A stretch of DNA of 64,000 bases from Monarcha castaneiventris obscurior (taxonomy: Eukaryota > Chordata > Aves > Passeriformes > Monarchidae). A program made the position numbers and the translations under genes. A model generated the notes under the pieces. It saw only the letters and a program-made list of their open reading frames with translations, searched no databases and was not told the DNA's origin. The stretch covers positions 1,922,001 to 1,986,000 of the forward strand of contig JAMPIT010000481.1 of the NCBI GenBank assembly GCA_026261815.1, read 5' to 3'. Positions 1 to 13,330 of the stretch are shown here, piece after piece (position 1 is the stretch's first letter; each line of letters starts with the position of its first letter).

Positions 1-3000
1 AGGTTAAGTAGGGAAAGACCTCTACTGGCAAAGAAAGAAGGGATGGGATCACCCATTTGTACTTGGGGATTTCTTTCTTTCCTCAACTGGGACTGGTTTC
101 ATCTCACACATGATTTTCTAAAGGCTTCGTATCTGGTCTCAGATAAACTGAAGAGAAGCAAGGGTGAAATCTATCCTCCTGAAGGCTTAAGTATACATCA
201 CATTTCCTGGAAGAAGTGGTTTTCTTTTTCCACCAAGAGAAAGAGAGAACCAAGGACTACACCTAGACTAGAGATCAAATTTTCACATGGTTGAGATTCA
301 CTGCTGAGAGCTTAAGTTTCTTCCTCTTCTTCAAAATACAAATCCAAAGCCAAACAATAAAACGTTCCCTTTGCCCCAGTGGCTGGATCTCTCCCATGTC
401 AGGTTTAATCTTCCTGTGCTCCAGCTGAAATCTGTGCAAAGTGATTTCTAACATATTTATTTTGATGATAAGACAGAGTACCAATAGTGCTCCAGAGAGA
501 TTAAAGCTGTCATTTTAAGCCATTAATGTAACTGATGATGCAGCCTGCATTAAAGAAACGAAGCTATGAGATGTCTGAACCCAAACCAGAACCTCTCCTG
601 TGTGCCCAGCTTGTTCTGTGGTACCTGCAGAGGAGCCCAACCCCATCCAGCCATTCCCATCCAGCTCTCCTGCTCCTTACCAAGAGGATTTGCTTCCTCT
701 GCACGCACCCTGCGAGCGCTTGGCCAAGGTGCTGCACCAAATGTTCAGCTGCTGACAGCTTCCAGCACTTCACAGGTCATTTGGCTTCCACACGGCTCCC
801 TCTGTCCAAGGGCTCCTCTCCAGCCCTGTGGCTCCCTTCAGGCCAATTACATCCATGTGGACACACTCCTCTGGAGCCTTCCCCATGCCCACGGGTAGCT
901 TTGATAGTTTTCACTCCTTCTCTTGCTTCCAAGTGTTTTGAATTGTTTACCAGGATTTTTCTCCTCTACCTGGACGAAAGTGTAACACTGAGCAGATGGA
1001 GAACAGCATATAAATCAGGCTCAATAAGGAGCTGGTAATGCAGTGGGAGTGAATTTCTGCCTGCAATTCTGGCCAGTAACTGTCTGTGACCCCACACATA
1101 AGCACAGGATGAAATTGAACTTGTCAGACTCACGGTTTAATTCAAAACTACCATTATTCTGCTTGGGATAAAAGCGAAATAACAATCCTTTTGCCTAGGA
1201 AACCAAATTTCGTACATGATGAGATGACACTACAAGCACAGAGTACCTGGTGTGCAGCAGTGCATCCGGGCCAAGGATCTGCTGCAGCTTAACTCTGCTT
1301 TCCTGCCTGCTGAAACAGCAAAGAACTTATGTTTTAGCTTGAGTTGTCCTGACACGACAAGACTGAGGTCTGCAGGGCTCAAGGGGCCAGTCTGCAGCTG
1401 GTCAAAGTTTCTGAGTAGTGACTCGGGACTGCCAGCAGCTCCTGTCAGGTCTTTACCAGTGAAAAACTCAGTAAACTGCAATTTTTTTGCATGGTCTTTG
1501 TGATTAAATAATAAAGGAATTTTCATTACTCGCTATTATGAAGGTCAAGAAGTCAAGGTGCCTGTATCAGAACCTGGCCAATGTTAATGGATCTTCCACA
1601 TCTCATGGTAATTGATATGGCACAGTCATTTCTCAAGCAAAATGTGCCCTTCTTCGGGCCTTTTGCAGCCTGAAAACTCCACTGTGGAAATGCCTCAGAC
1701 TGTAGCAAGGCAAGGGAGGAGAGCAGCTCTGATGGGAAAAGAAGATTACAGAACACCTCCACGTGACCAACATCTTATCACTGCCAGAACCTTGATAGCA
1801 GAAGCAACAAAACTAATTTTTACTACTCTTTCCCTTATCTCTCTTACAAGAGAGCAGATTCTTCACTGCAGTGACTGAAGGCATCCCAGCGGAGCTGATG
1901 TGCTGCTATCAGGTGAATTTTGGTCCTGAAGAACTGAGGCTGGTTCATACTGTGCAAGATGCAAGGGGCTGATACTGCCTGACTGGGATTTGAAGCAGAT
2001 GCACAAACCCTCCTCTGCTGTAGAGGATGCTCCATGACAAAAGGTGAGAGGAAATACCTCTGAGAGTTCAAAACACACTGTTCTTACTCCTGTGACAGAG
2101 GAGTTGTGACAGGCAAGGGAAGATCATCCCTCATAATCTATTTAAGAAGGGCTGCCCACTGTTTCTTTGCAGAGGGTATCAACCTGCAGCACCTCCTTGC
2201 AGTTGACCCCACTGCTGCCTGTGATGGCTATGCCTAAATGAAGACAAAGTCAAGAACAACAAATCATGGCAGTGGGAATTTGTCCTCATTTCTTTTTGAA
2301 GTGTATCTCTCCTGAAGCCTTATGTCATTACATCACGTCTGCCACAAAGCCAGCCTGGAAAAGAGAATCCAGCACCTTTCTGGGTAAAACGGAACAGAAA
2401 ACTTGAGTGCTCAGTGCAGAAGATAAATAAGGGTAGCAAGTATTGACCTACACAGGAGTAACCTGATCACTGTAACTAATGATTGAGGCCCTCAGCTGGT
2501 ATAAATCAGTGTAGACTCAGTGGCTTCAAACAGAGGCATGCTAATTTATTTCAGCTGAAAATCCAGCCCATGGCGTTTAAAAATTTAGCTGCACAGCAGA
2601 AGAACAAGTGAAGAATGATCTTTGCACGACACACAGCAATTTACCACAGGCAACATTCCTCCTGGTAGAACAGTGAGCTCGGACACAGGGAACAAGCATT
2701 CAGGGGAGAACAAACACACTTGTGTTCTCAGGAAGGAAGTTTTTCCCAGACTCAAGGGATATAATTGGTCTTAGTGTGTGTGACCTTTGGTTTTGTAGTG
2801 AGCTCTGGCTTTCCCAGAGTCATGCACTGAACTCCCAATGGCATGATGCCTACAGATATTACTGATCATGGAGAAGTGATGCTGTGGCATGATTGTGAAT
2901 GCTGGTCTCAGCATAAAATAAAGCTTTTGGACCTGCCTGCAAACAGCTAACAATGGGAAACAACAATAAAACCCTCCAGTGTGTCTATTTTGGAGAACAA

Positions 3001-3259
3001 AATCTGCTGAGGCTCATGTTTGAGATGCTACTTTGGGATGCTTGCAGAGCAGGATTTAAAGCTCTGCAGCTCTCAAAGTCTCTCTAAAAAGTTTAATTAT
3101 AGGAAAAGCAAACCCATTTGTTTGTTTTGTAGGGTAGATTACATGGCACAGCATATACAGAAGTTATTTCAATGGCCAGTAAAAGGAAACACCAACGTGA
3201 AGAGGCAGGGAATGAAGTTCTCTGTGCACACGGGTGCAATGCTAAAAGACATCACTGCA
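1..3259. other. Intron, no gene seen
   Basis: Mixed-composition unique sequence. The longest open frame, 535-1038 on plus, is serine- and proline-rich, has no recognisable domain and overlaps frames on the other strand. The only structure I can support is the ancient repeat trace at 2485-2569. Confidence 0.6.
2485..2569. repeat. Trace of ancient palindromic amniote repeat
   Basis: Contains CCTCAGCTGGTATAAATCAG followed by a TCAGTGGCTTCAAA core and an inverted TCAGCTGAAAATCCAGCCC arm. This resembles a widespread degenerate repeat in reptile and bird genomes with arms of the type CAGCTGGTGTAAATC. The family name is not certain. Confidence 0.5.
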
Positions 3260-3324
3260 GGTCTAGATTTGATGATCCTGAAGGGTCCTGTCCAGCCTGA
3301 GATATTCTATGATTCTGTGATTTA
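3260..3324 (+). mobile_element. CR1 LINE 3' end fragment
   Basis: The segment reads as a degraded CR1 3' tail: a tgatgatcctgaagggtcc block followed by tccagcctgaga and the terminal attctatgattctgtgat octamer repeat. Only about 65 bases are clear. Sequence just upstream may belong to the same copy but is too diverged to call. It is antisense to CDH4. Confidence 0.85.
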
Positions 3325-6300
3325 TTGCCCAGTGAACAGTGTGAGATGTCTTTGTTCCTAGGACTCATCCTCTTTTGTAACACAGACAAAATACTGAATC
3401 CTCCGTAACTTTTCCCTGATGGCCAAATTCTGCCCATGGATGCACACATATGTTTCCTTCCACAACAGCTACGCTGGACCTCCAAGAGCTGTATTTTCCC
3501 TTCAATAAACTTGCAGAGTGAGACACCACAAGGACTCTGTGGTCAGGAATGCCCAGTAAGGTAACAGCAGACAGGCTGACATCAGGCTGGCACACCCAGC
3601 CCGTGCCCACACATACACCCAGCTGCATGCAGGACCCAGCAGCTACAGCACACCCTGCCAGGCTCATGCCAGCACCCCTTACCCAGCCAGCTCTCCTGTG
3701 CCCTCTCATCACCTTCCCACAGCCCCTGCCCACGCTGAGGGTCCCCCAGCAGCTGCAGCTCCTGCACCCACACCCTGAGTTCCAAGGGTACCTTTCCCTC
3801 TGGTGTGGGTGTCCTCAACTCCAGCACCCATGGTCTGTGCAGATGTGCCTCGTGCATCAGGGATGGGAGATTGCCTTCGAGGAAATTTCAAACCTGGCTG
3901 AACTCTGCTCATTTGGAATGAATTCACAGGGCTGGATTTTTGGCAAGTTTTCCGCTTTTGTCAACTCTATTTCTGTGTGGGTTTGATCTGAGACCCCTGC
4001 TTGCTTTGACTTGAATTCATATTACACTGATTCATGTGATTTATTGATGTGTTTCCCATCCACACACTTTTAATGCAAGAGGCAGACAGGCCAGCTTGAG
4101 GACATGGAACCATAGATAAAAAAAACTCAAACAAACCAGTAATTTCTGACATGTTACGGAGCCTTTTCACATCTCACTTCCAGTTATGACACATCCTGGT
4201 TTTAGATTTCACACTCCAAACCCAGTAACAGTCCTGAAAGATCACAAACACAAGCTTTTCACCCTCCAAAAACCCCAACAACAACAACTGCATTCAAGCC
4301 ATCAAGGATTTTAGAGTCCAGCCTGGTCTGGGATGCTTACTCTCAACTCTCCTTTTAATTGAAGATACTCTGATAGACATACGGAATTTCTTGTTTAATT
4401 TTTTTTTTTCCCAGTATTATTAATTGATAATTTAATTTTTGATCTGGTGAATTACATGCATTACATGAATTCACCATCAGTGAAATGACAAGTTTAGAGC
4501 AGAATAGTTTAGGTAAGCAGATTGTCAGTGCTTATGGCTGTAAGACATAATTATGTACAGCCAACTGTGTAACGCGCTTGAAAAAATTATAAGCCTAGGC
4601 ACAGAAATTAAAATTATTTCAAGATGAAGTTGTACAAATACAGCTGCAAAAAGATGCAAAATCCTATTAATTTATGCCAACTGTAGTGGGTAGTGCAGGG
4701 GGGATCCAGCCCCCACCTCCCTGCCAAAGGAAGTTTAAGGCCCAGTGAATGAATGGCTGGCTGTTCAAACATGGCTCCAGAAGACTATTTCAGCTATTCT
4801 TTATGTACTCATAAACTTGTGGGCCTCAGCTGGTAACTCGGTATGATGACTCCTCAGCGTGTCAGGGCAAACATTAAACGCTAAATTACCATATGTCAGC
4901 TTAGGGTGGTTAATAATTCTACTGCATCTTGGACAACTTGAAGGTTTTTCTGAAATTGCTGTCAAATCGAATCTTTCTTTCGATCAATAAAGAAGCACAA
5001 GGAAATACACCATTTGTGGTGTCGAAAAGAATAGATTAGCAAGATACTGTAAATGCAGCTGGCAAGGACAACAAACTGCATTCTCTTAGCTAGTGATACC
5101 CAATAAGTAATCAATACTTCCAATGAGGGGACCCAATGAGGAAATGGTAGTGTCTGTTCGTCACATGCCTATAGCTCTGTTCTGTGCTCTTCTGGTTGCC
5201 ACCAACGCCCCCCTGACCCCGTTTTACCTGTGGATCCAACAGGCAGCAGGTAATTAGAGCAGCAATATTTGTTCTACACAGCTGGGTCTATCAATTGCAG
5301 CCAGAGGAATGAAATAGAGAACGACTGTGAGCATGGAAAACCCCTCTGACCTGCCGCTTGTTTTCCAAGCTGTGTAATAGAGATGTCCCTGGCAATGCTG
5401 AGGATCAGGACCATCTGGGAACAGCCAAATCAGGTACAAAGTGCAGAAATCTGCACACTGGGCTTATTTAGAGGGGTACTGCCCACCCCAGATCATGCTG
5501 CTTCTGCCACTTTTATTTTCAGTCAAGCACAGCTACAACAAACACACGCTACTCCAGCAAGTAAAACAGATTGGAAGAGATGTTGTTTCCTCTGTGCATT
5601 TGACAGCATCAATGACACATTTCAAGATATTCAACACTGGGAAATCAGGACCAGATCTCCAGTTCAACCGCGTTTCCCGTCAAAACACCTGAAACCTAAA
5701 TCAAATTATTCCAACTTTGTTTTCCTGCACATCTTACTGTGGATATGCAGAATATCTGACCATGGGCTCCTGTAGTGCAGCCACAGGATGCTGTAGCAAG
5801 GATGTGAGCCCTGGGAATGATTTTTCCTTAACATCAGCTGAAAGAAAAGGTGTTGCACTGCAGATGGCTTTGCTGAGCAGCACCCAGCCTGCTCCTCGCT
5901 CCCATGAGCAGCCCTCCAGGAACAGGGCTGGGATGCCCTGCTCCAGTTTCTTTTTTTGAAGCACATCAGATTTTAATGAAATCTGAGCTCTTACAACATC
6001 TCAGTGTTTTCTCCTGCTCTTTGATCTCTTCACTACATTCACAGTCGTGTCAGATTTTATAGTTCAGTTGTGAGTCAGAAATATGTTCCCTGGGTCTTAC
6101 AGATCCATCCCATCCGGCACACACGCCTTCCCCAAGCCTTGCTGGAGCCTGGTGACAGCAGGAGTGGACCTGAAACACAGTGGTCTCCAACAACCTTTAA
6201 AACCATCAGCAGTGAGTAAGCAAAACCCATTTCTTATAGCACATTTTTTGAGCGTTTTGATTTTTGGTAATTCAGGTCACTCCATCCAATACCCCGCTGC

Positions 6301-6605
6301 TGATAGATTTAGTTGTAGCAGTTGTTCTCAGGCTGCAGGGCCCTGAGAAAGTGATGTGAAAGTTGCCGGTAGCAGGAAATTGCCTTCATAATACTTTCAA
6401 TTTAAAAAAGTTGGTAATGACGCAGGGAATAGGTCCTGTGGGAAACAGAAGGGTTGAAAATAATCCACCAGTGAAAGAATTGTGAACTGCTGACTTTGGG
6501 CATTTAATTGGGATGGAATTACAGGTCATCTCCCTCCATCAATCCTGTGCACACTCCAAAGGTGATACTAAAAAGGAACAGATTATTATTATTTCATACA
6601 GTATC

Positions 6606-6621
6606 TTTTTTTTTTTTTTTT
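6606..6621. repeat. Poly-T run (16 bases)
   Basis: Sixteen consecutive T. No retroposon body is recognisable on either side, so it is called a simple homopolymer only. Confidence 0.95.
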
Positions 6622-6696
6622 AATCAGAGGAAATGAAAAGAAAACATTCTGCCACACACCCAAATCATGCAGCTGCTTTATAAGCAGTGCCTTGCT

Positions 6697-6748
6697 CTCT
6701 GAGCTGGTGTAAACCAGCACAACTTCTCTTAGTTCAGCTTTACACCCA
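6697..6748. repeat. Trace of ancient palindromic amniote repeat
   Basis: GAGCTGGTGTAAACCAGCAC, then a short middle, then CAGCTTTACACCC as the inverted arm. Same general pattern as 2485-2569. Confidence 0.45.
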
Positions 6749-6909
6749 TTTCCAGTGGCTGCCAGGCTGACCCAGTATTTCTGTGGAGATTAGAGTGGGA
6801 TATCGCTTCATGTTTATTTCTAGGAAAGCTCAAAGTTGGCTCTTGTGCCTTTGAGGAGCTGGATGTATGTGAGGAAATTAGGTTTCTTCAAATTCTAAAT
6901 CTTCAGGGC

Positions 6910-6926
6910 TTTTTTTTTTTTTTTTT
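6910..6926. repeat. Poly-T run (17 bases)
   Basis: Seventeen consecutive T followed by CTTTTTAATAAG. It could be the antisense poly-A tail of an old retrocopy, but no retrocopy is recognisable nearby. Confidence 0.95.
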
Positions 6927-8005
6927 CTTTTTAATAAGAAGCAGGAGGAAGATTTCCTGACCCTCTGAACTATCGCTGGGTTTGAATACGCTACACGGCA
7001 TGCCTGTAAACACAAGAAGAAAGCTCTTGTGTGAAACTTCTTAAACTGCAGAGGATGACGGACAGCAAATAGGATGCAAGCCAAGGAACATGACAATTAG
7101 CACAGAGAAAGTTTTCAGGGTTTATTCCATCAGTCAGCACTTAAGGAGGCTTTGAAGGGGAAAAAGAATCCTTTTTATATTAATCCACTACTTCTGCACT
7201 TTCCCCCTATTCCATGGATTTAGTGCTTAGCTGCTAAATAACTATATGCAGAGCTTTATTAAGAGGAGTTGGTTTACTTTTTGAAAGATTCCACATCCAT
7301 TAGCTCATAGAGAGAAAAGAGGCAAAATCATTTCTCTCACTGCAATACCCAGAGTTTAAATGATGATTTACTCTTCCCCAGCTTTTAGTACTTAAAGATG
7401 TGGATGAGAAAAGGGCTAGCATTTCTTGCAATGTATTTCTGGTCATCACCTTACTAAAGACTTGGTTGTGCTACTGATGATAAAGTAACTCAGTAAAAGC
7501 AAAGGGAAAATCCCCTTTTTCTCCCCCTTTTCTATCTTGGCAGACTTCACATCTGAAGAGGCACCTTACTGTTCCAAGATAAAATATTTCTTTTTTCTTT
7601 AAGAAGAAAAAGTTCTCTCAAGCAAGAACTTGGGCAACAGCAGGGGACAACGCCATGCCAGTGTTAATTAGCAAATTCCAAATGAATCATGGTTTGTGCT
7701 TAGCAGGGTATAGTTGAAAATGATGTGAACTTTTGAAATGTTGTGTTGAGCATACCAGTTACTGCTTACTTTTTATATATTTTTTAATAAGACTAACAAA
7801 GAAAGAGTTGCTTTGGAAGGGCATCTTATTCATTTCCTCCACAGCCCTGTTCCCAGGCATTTGTGCTCTTGCCCATCTCTTTATCTGGAGGTTGCCAACC
7901 CCCCTCAGCTCATCCCTTTTGGTTTGAGGCCACGACTAGGGGATGGCATTTTGCCTCTAATTAAGAGGTGGCGCGTGGGGTTGTCCCTGCTGTGACCTGA
8001 ATCAC

Positions 8006-8019
8006 CTAGCAGGGGGTGC
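8006..8019 (+). promoter_or_regulatory. CTCF-like motif
   Basis: CTAGCAGGGGGTGC fits the CTCF core at about 12 of 14 positions. No other support. Confidence 0.25.
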
Positions 8020-8642
8020 ACGGTGACAAGCCACACTCAGCATCCCGAGCCCCCAGGACTCCAAGATGTGCCTCCCCCACTGAGGAGTCGTGCTCCAGCC
8101 CCTCTGTGCCAGGGCTCCCCACCACAGCACAGGAGGCAGAACTGGGCAGTGCCTACACCTGGCAGCAGTGATGGACTCTAATCTTAATTTCAGGAATATT
8201 CAAGGTTGTGATTAAGATGGGGCACCTGCCAGTACAAGGCTCATCAATTCTCTTTGATTTGGAAAACTCTGCATCTGTGTCAGAACCTCAATTTCAATGC
8301 AGAGCTCTGTCACTGTTTTTCCTCTCTCTCCCCTCAATATTGAGTTTAAAAGACACAGGAGTTGAGAGAAGAGACTGATGTACAGGTCTGGGGTAAGCAG
8401 CCATGGGAGGCTGTGAGCATTCATTCAGAGGTAGCTACAAGGAGAAAAAGATGCCCTTGGCAAGCTGAGAAACGTGAGATTCCCAAGTCTCCTTGTGCTT
8501 TCCCTTACCCTGGCAAACAGAACTGACAGTGCACAGAAGAGCTGGGGGCTATTGCAACCTAAAAAACAACTGCAACATCCACTGGGATCCAGAACATTCA
8601 GAGCTATTTTAATCAAATTACTATCGATTAGGGACAAACTAG

Positions 8643-8692
8643 AGTCTACTGAAGTTAATGGACACATTTCCATCGACTTCAAAGGGCTCTGA
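8643..8692. repeat. Trace of ancient palindromic amniote repeat
   Basis: TGAAGTTAATGG and CCATCGACTTCA form inverted arms around CACATTT, followed by AAGGGCTCTG. It fits the CATTGACTTCAATGG-type core. Confidence 0.45.
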
Positions 8693-9803
8693 AACAGCCT
8701 GTAACCGAAAACAAGCAAGTACCAAAATGAGAAAATGCATCTGAGTCTCACTCTAATTGCATGAGATGAAAGAACTGTTTCAGCTGGAACTTTTTGAAAC
8801 TGTTCTGCCCGAGACAAATGTCAAACACCTCAAATGGTCAAAAATTCAGCAAACCTACCAGAAATAAGGAGAGTCTGACAGCAGCAAGCGTGGCCAGCTG
8901 AGGGTACCAGAGACACACAGACAGATGTATCAGCTCTACTGACAGTTCTGGAAGACCTTCACTAACTTATGTAGGAAAAAATCTCAGCAATTCTGTGTGT
9001 GTTTAGATACACACACTAATTTAGTTTTACTTTGCACTCAAATTTATTTTCTCTAAGAAGAAAGAGGCTTTTTCTTCTTTTTCCCTGGAAATGTCAGTGT
9101 TTAATTCCACACTACAAATGTAACTTTTGTCCTTTTGTCTTCACAGGACCTAATAATCTTCTCTGAGGGATGAATATGAAATCATGACACAAGCAATTTG
9201 TTTAAAGTAGCCTCTTTTACTGCCTAGAACATTTCGTTGTCTTTAAAGCTATATATTTATGTGACAGCCAGACAGCCATTAAAACCCACAAACCTTAAGG
9301 CCTATGAGGTACAAAAGGGATTTCTTCTTTTAAATTTTCTAAGGGAAAAAATCAGGCCTGAATACTGAGGAGGTCATAACTTTACTGACCTTCATAATAT
9401 TCGGTTCCTCCCAGAGCTGCTGTAATTAAGTGTTGAGTCAGTGGATGAAGTAAGAGTTTTTTCCTATTTAAGAAGCTAAATTGAGATGGCATTTTAAATA
9501 GCTTGTAAGGACCAGCAGCACCATATTGCTGTCAACCCCAGCATTACCCTTCTCCAGCTTTTATTCATTCAAGAGCCTTAGAAGGTAAACAGATAAATCC
9601 CACTTGAGCTCACTTGTGCCATGCTGGGATGGCAGCAGAGGCTGCAGTGGCTTTCTTGACCACATGGTACCTGAGAAAATTTGGGGCAGTATTAAAGGAA
9701 GATTTTGGGTTTAAATACTTCATCCTGCCTAGTTCCCTCTTCCACCAGCACTCAATGGGATGTTTTTCTCAAAGTGTGTCAGAGTAAATACCAGAATCTG
9801 CCT

Positions 9804-9843
9804 ACATATATATGTGTATATACATATAAATATATATATATAT
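9804..9843. repeat. TA-rich microsatellite
   Basis: An imperfect (TA)n tract with TG and CA interruptions, ending in a pure run of TA units and followed by two GGAT units. Likely variable in length between individuals. Confidence 0.9.
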
Positions 9844-12800
9844 GGATGGATGACAATTCCAGCACCACTGTTACCAATGAGAGAAGAGTACAAACATCCA
9901 GCAAATATCCAGCTATCAGAGCCCTGATCAACAGCTCTTTTGGTAGAAAACACACAGAAGATTGTCCACCCAAGCTCCCAGTCTCAAGGCTCTCCAGACA
10001 AACCCTTTATCCATAAAACCCCTGTGGGGAAGAACAGGTGCAGAGCCCAGCAGTAGCTGATGGGAGCCCTTTTTCCAGCCATGCTGCCATGTCAAACCAC
10101 AATGTTCAGCCAGGGGAGATGCTGTTCATCCTTCCCTCCACGTTGCTCCCAACCAAGCATCACCTCAGTGGTCACCTCGAGTGCGTGACTGGAGCATGGG
10201 CTGAAGAGCTGCAACCTCCACATCCCTCCAGATACCCACAGCTGGGATTGAAAGACATGGTTCAAGCCCCTCTTAATGTCCTATTATCTGTGGATCACTG
10301 ACAGGGTTGATTATAACAGTTTGACACGGCTCCAGAGGAGCTGTTACAGTCTATTGTGTCAATAGGTACCCAGGGAGCCTTTAATCTGCAACCACATGTG
10401 TAAAAACAGCAGACTAAAAACACAGTTTTTTTTTTTTTCTTAAAAGTTGTTATTGCTAAAGCAGTAAAAAAAAGGAAAAGTAATGCTCTTTGTAGAAATA
10501 AAAGGTCTGTCATTTTTCCCATGACAAGAGCACAAAAAAATCTGAAACCCAAGATTTTTCCCCTTTCACTTGTAATATAAAAATGATCCAAAATGTTTAC
10601 GCCAGGAGACAATTTGGAATGACTTGTTTTCCTGCTGAGCTATAATCTTGGTCAGCGGGAATGCTCCTGATGTGACTCAAAATGTATTGCTGCTGTAGTG
10701 TGAAGGAAAGAAGGGGTGAACTGTCATAATTCTTAAATTAGCAGAAACGGGTTTTTGTGTATACGATGTGTGAAAGTATGACAGGAAGCATGGGGGGAAA
10801 TTGTTTGTTTTCCTTGGAAACTGGTGGCTGGATTTGATTAAGGAAAGTGTGCTTCCATGTTAGGTTCTCATGAGGTTCCTGGATACTGCAGAGGCAGGCG
10901 TGGTGTGCAGGCACACACAGAGATACTGAAACAGTACAGACAATATACAATTATCACTTACGAAGTCACAGGCTCCTGCCTTTAACAAGCACATTCTTTC
11001 AAAGCACTGATTTGCCCAGTGAGGTCTGTGAGATGCCACATACCCAGAGCACAGAGCAATTCAAATTTGTTTTCCTAGAAAATGCTGTTAAAAATGGTTC
11101 ACTTAATAAAGAATTCTGTTTACAAGCAGGAAGTTAGAAGATGCCTTGGAAACATCTGATTGCTCATTCTTTAAGCAGTATCTTTTTGCAGATACAGTAT
11201 AATTTTCAAAAAAGGGTATGAGCTCCATAAACATTCAGGATCCCTCCTGAGAACATCACTGACTTTTCAGTCCTATTTCCACTTAGTCCCGACAAAGAAA
11301 CGCATCCACTGGAAGTTTTGCAAGAGAATAAACACTTGTGATGCTAGCAATTAAATCCTTCCTTGTACAAGGGTCTTGATGTTTCTTTCCACTGACAGTC
11401 GTGACAGAAGAGCACCACCATCTTACAAGAATTTTAATAAAAAATTATTGAATGCAGAACTTCCCTTGTGTGACTTGGCACACTTCAGTCCTGAGGTCTT
11501 TAGGGGGAAAAAAGGCTGCCTTGCAAAGCCCATACAATAGAAAAATATTTGACAGTGTGTTTCAAAACATTATTTAAATAGAGACTTCTGTTCAAGTTAT
11601 TAATGCCTTTAATATGGATTCTCATCTCCTCTTCTCTTTTTATTACTTTGTGTGTCTTTCTGGTTATTTAAAGGGTAGTGAAAAGAGCTGGTCAGCACTT
11701 CAGAGCTCCCACTGCTCGTCAGCGACAGATGCCGACCATAAAGTTAAAGCCAACACAAAAGAAAAGCCCAACACAGATTTCTTTTTTCTCCTCTCGGGGG
11801 AGGGAAGGCAAACACATCCATCCTTCCCTATCCTGCTCCTCCCAGCTTCCTACCAGAGAGCAACCCCGGAGCGAGAACTGAGCTTGATGGCTTATTTTAA
11901 CTAAGAATATGGAGGAATGAACTCTTTATTAATCACTATCTGACCTGGGGCAGAACGGCTGTCCCATCAGGGAGTGCTAAGAGAAGCCCAGGAGAACATC
12001 CTGCATCCTCAGGACAATCTGCAGGTGCTTGGGCAGCGTGTGCCCCCTCCTCTGGTACGGCGCTGCCCTTTCCTCGGGGCAACAGCTGGCTGTGACAGCC
12101 TGTGTGTTTGATGGTCTGGATATCACACACATGGGAAAAGGGTCACGGTTTCCAAATCATCTGGTGGAGTAATGGGAGGAGACAGCTCCCCAGCAGCACG
12201 AGCCAGAACATCTCTGTGCTCTGACATCGTGTCAGGGCAGCGGGACAGGCGCAGGCAGAGCAGCGATCTCCCGTGTCCTGCAACATCTGGTCATCTCCAT
12301 CAGACCAGGGGTGGTGTCAGATCGTGCCAAAAGCATCTGGTCTTCCTGCTTGCTTCATCTCCCGCACCTTCAATCTGAACTGATTCAAAGCACAGATCAG
12401 CTGGTGAATTTTTAGTGATCATGAAAGCTGGCAGCATTAAACAAACAGCAGAACAGGACAGATACAGCCCAAATGCAAAAAACTTCAGTCCTATCTTCTA
12501 GTACACCTACCAGTGCAGTCCCAGGCTCTCCCAGTAACAGTTTCTTATCCTGACATGCTGAATGTTTATGTAGAATTTTCCACATTAACGGCACAGCGAG
12601 GAAATAAAGAGCCAGACAATTCATGTTCATGAGTAAACGATGTACACAAGGAGAGAAAAAGCCCTAATCCATTTGGAGTCTGAAATCAGATCTCCAGGGA
12701 TGCTTTAGATTATTGCCCTACAGGATGCCCAGAGTTTGTAGCCAACTTAATGGCTTTCCTAATACCACGATGCTCCTAATGAATAACAGGGCCGGATGAA

Positions 12801-13267
12801 AAAACTTTATAAAAAGTCACTTACAACTGGATTAAGTGTATCAAGATGTTTTCTTTGATATTGTCTTGTCAGTTCATATCAAGTGACTCTTCCATGCTTT
12901 CATGTCAGGTAATTCCCAAGAAATTCATGGCTACAATCTAAAATAAATGTGTGACTTTCAAATCAGCAAGAGCTGAATGATAGGAATTTTAAATTGCTGG
13001 GATAAAACTGCTAGCTACTTCATAACACTCATGCTGCTTCCAGATTTAATACCTGCCTTTTCAAACACTATCAATTCACTTAATATGTCAGTGGGGAATA
13101 ACATTACTTTATTTTATTTTCCTTTATAAGGATCATGAACCATTTTCTCTTACAGAAATGTACCAATTACCCACATGCCAATTGTCCCAGCCACATTCTG
13201 ATCTTGCAGCGTGGACATTCAGCTCAGGTGCACACAGAGCTTTCTGATGCTACAAAAGAACCACTAT

Positions 13268-13330
13268 GGGCTAAATTCCGGACTGATGTAAGCAGGCAAA
13301 TTTCTGCTGACATCAATGGAACTGCACTCC
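13268..13330. repeat. Trace of ancient amniote repeat
   Basis: GGGCTAAATTCCGGACTGAT, a middle part, then CTGACATCAATGGAACTGCA. This matches the pattern CAAATTCTG ... TGACTTCAATGGA(A)TTGCA seen in ancient sauropsid repeats. Confidence 0.45.

Larger units (their letters stand above)
3325..9800. other. Intron, no gene seen
   Basis: Moderately GC-rich near 3550-3850, otherwise AT-rich. It contains two poly-T runs, ancient repeat traces near 6.7 and 8.65 kb, and a CTCF-like match at 8006-8019. The frames around 3549-3986 on both strands are low-information translations of a CCAGC/CAGC-rich stretch. Confidence 0.6.
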
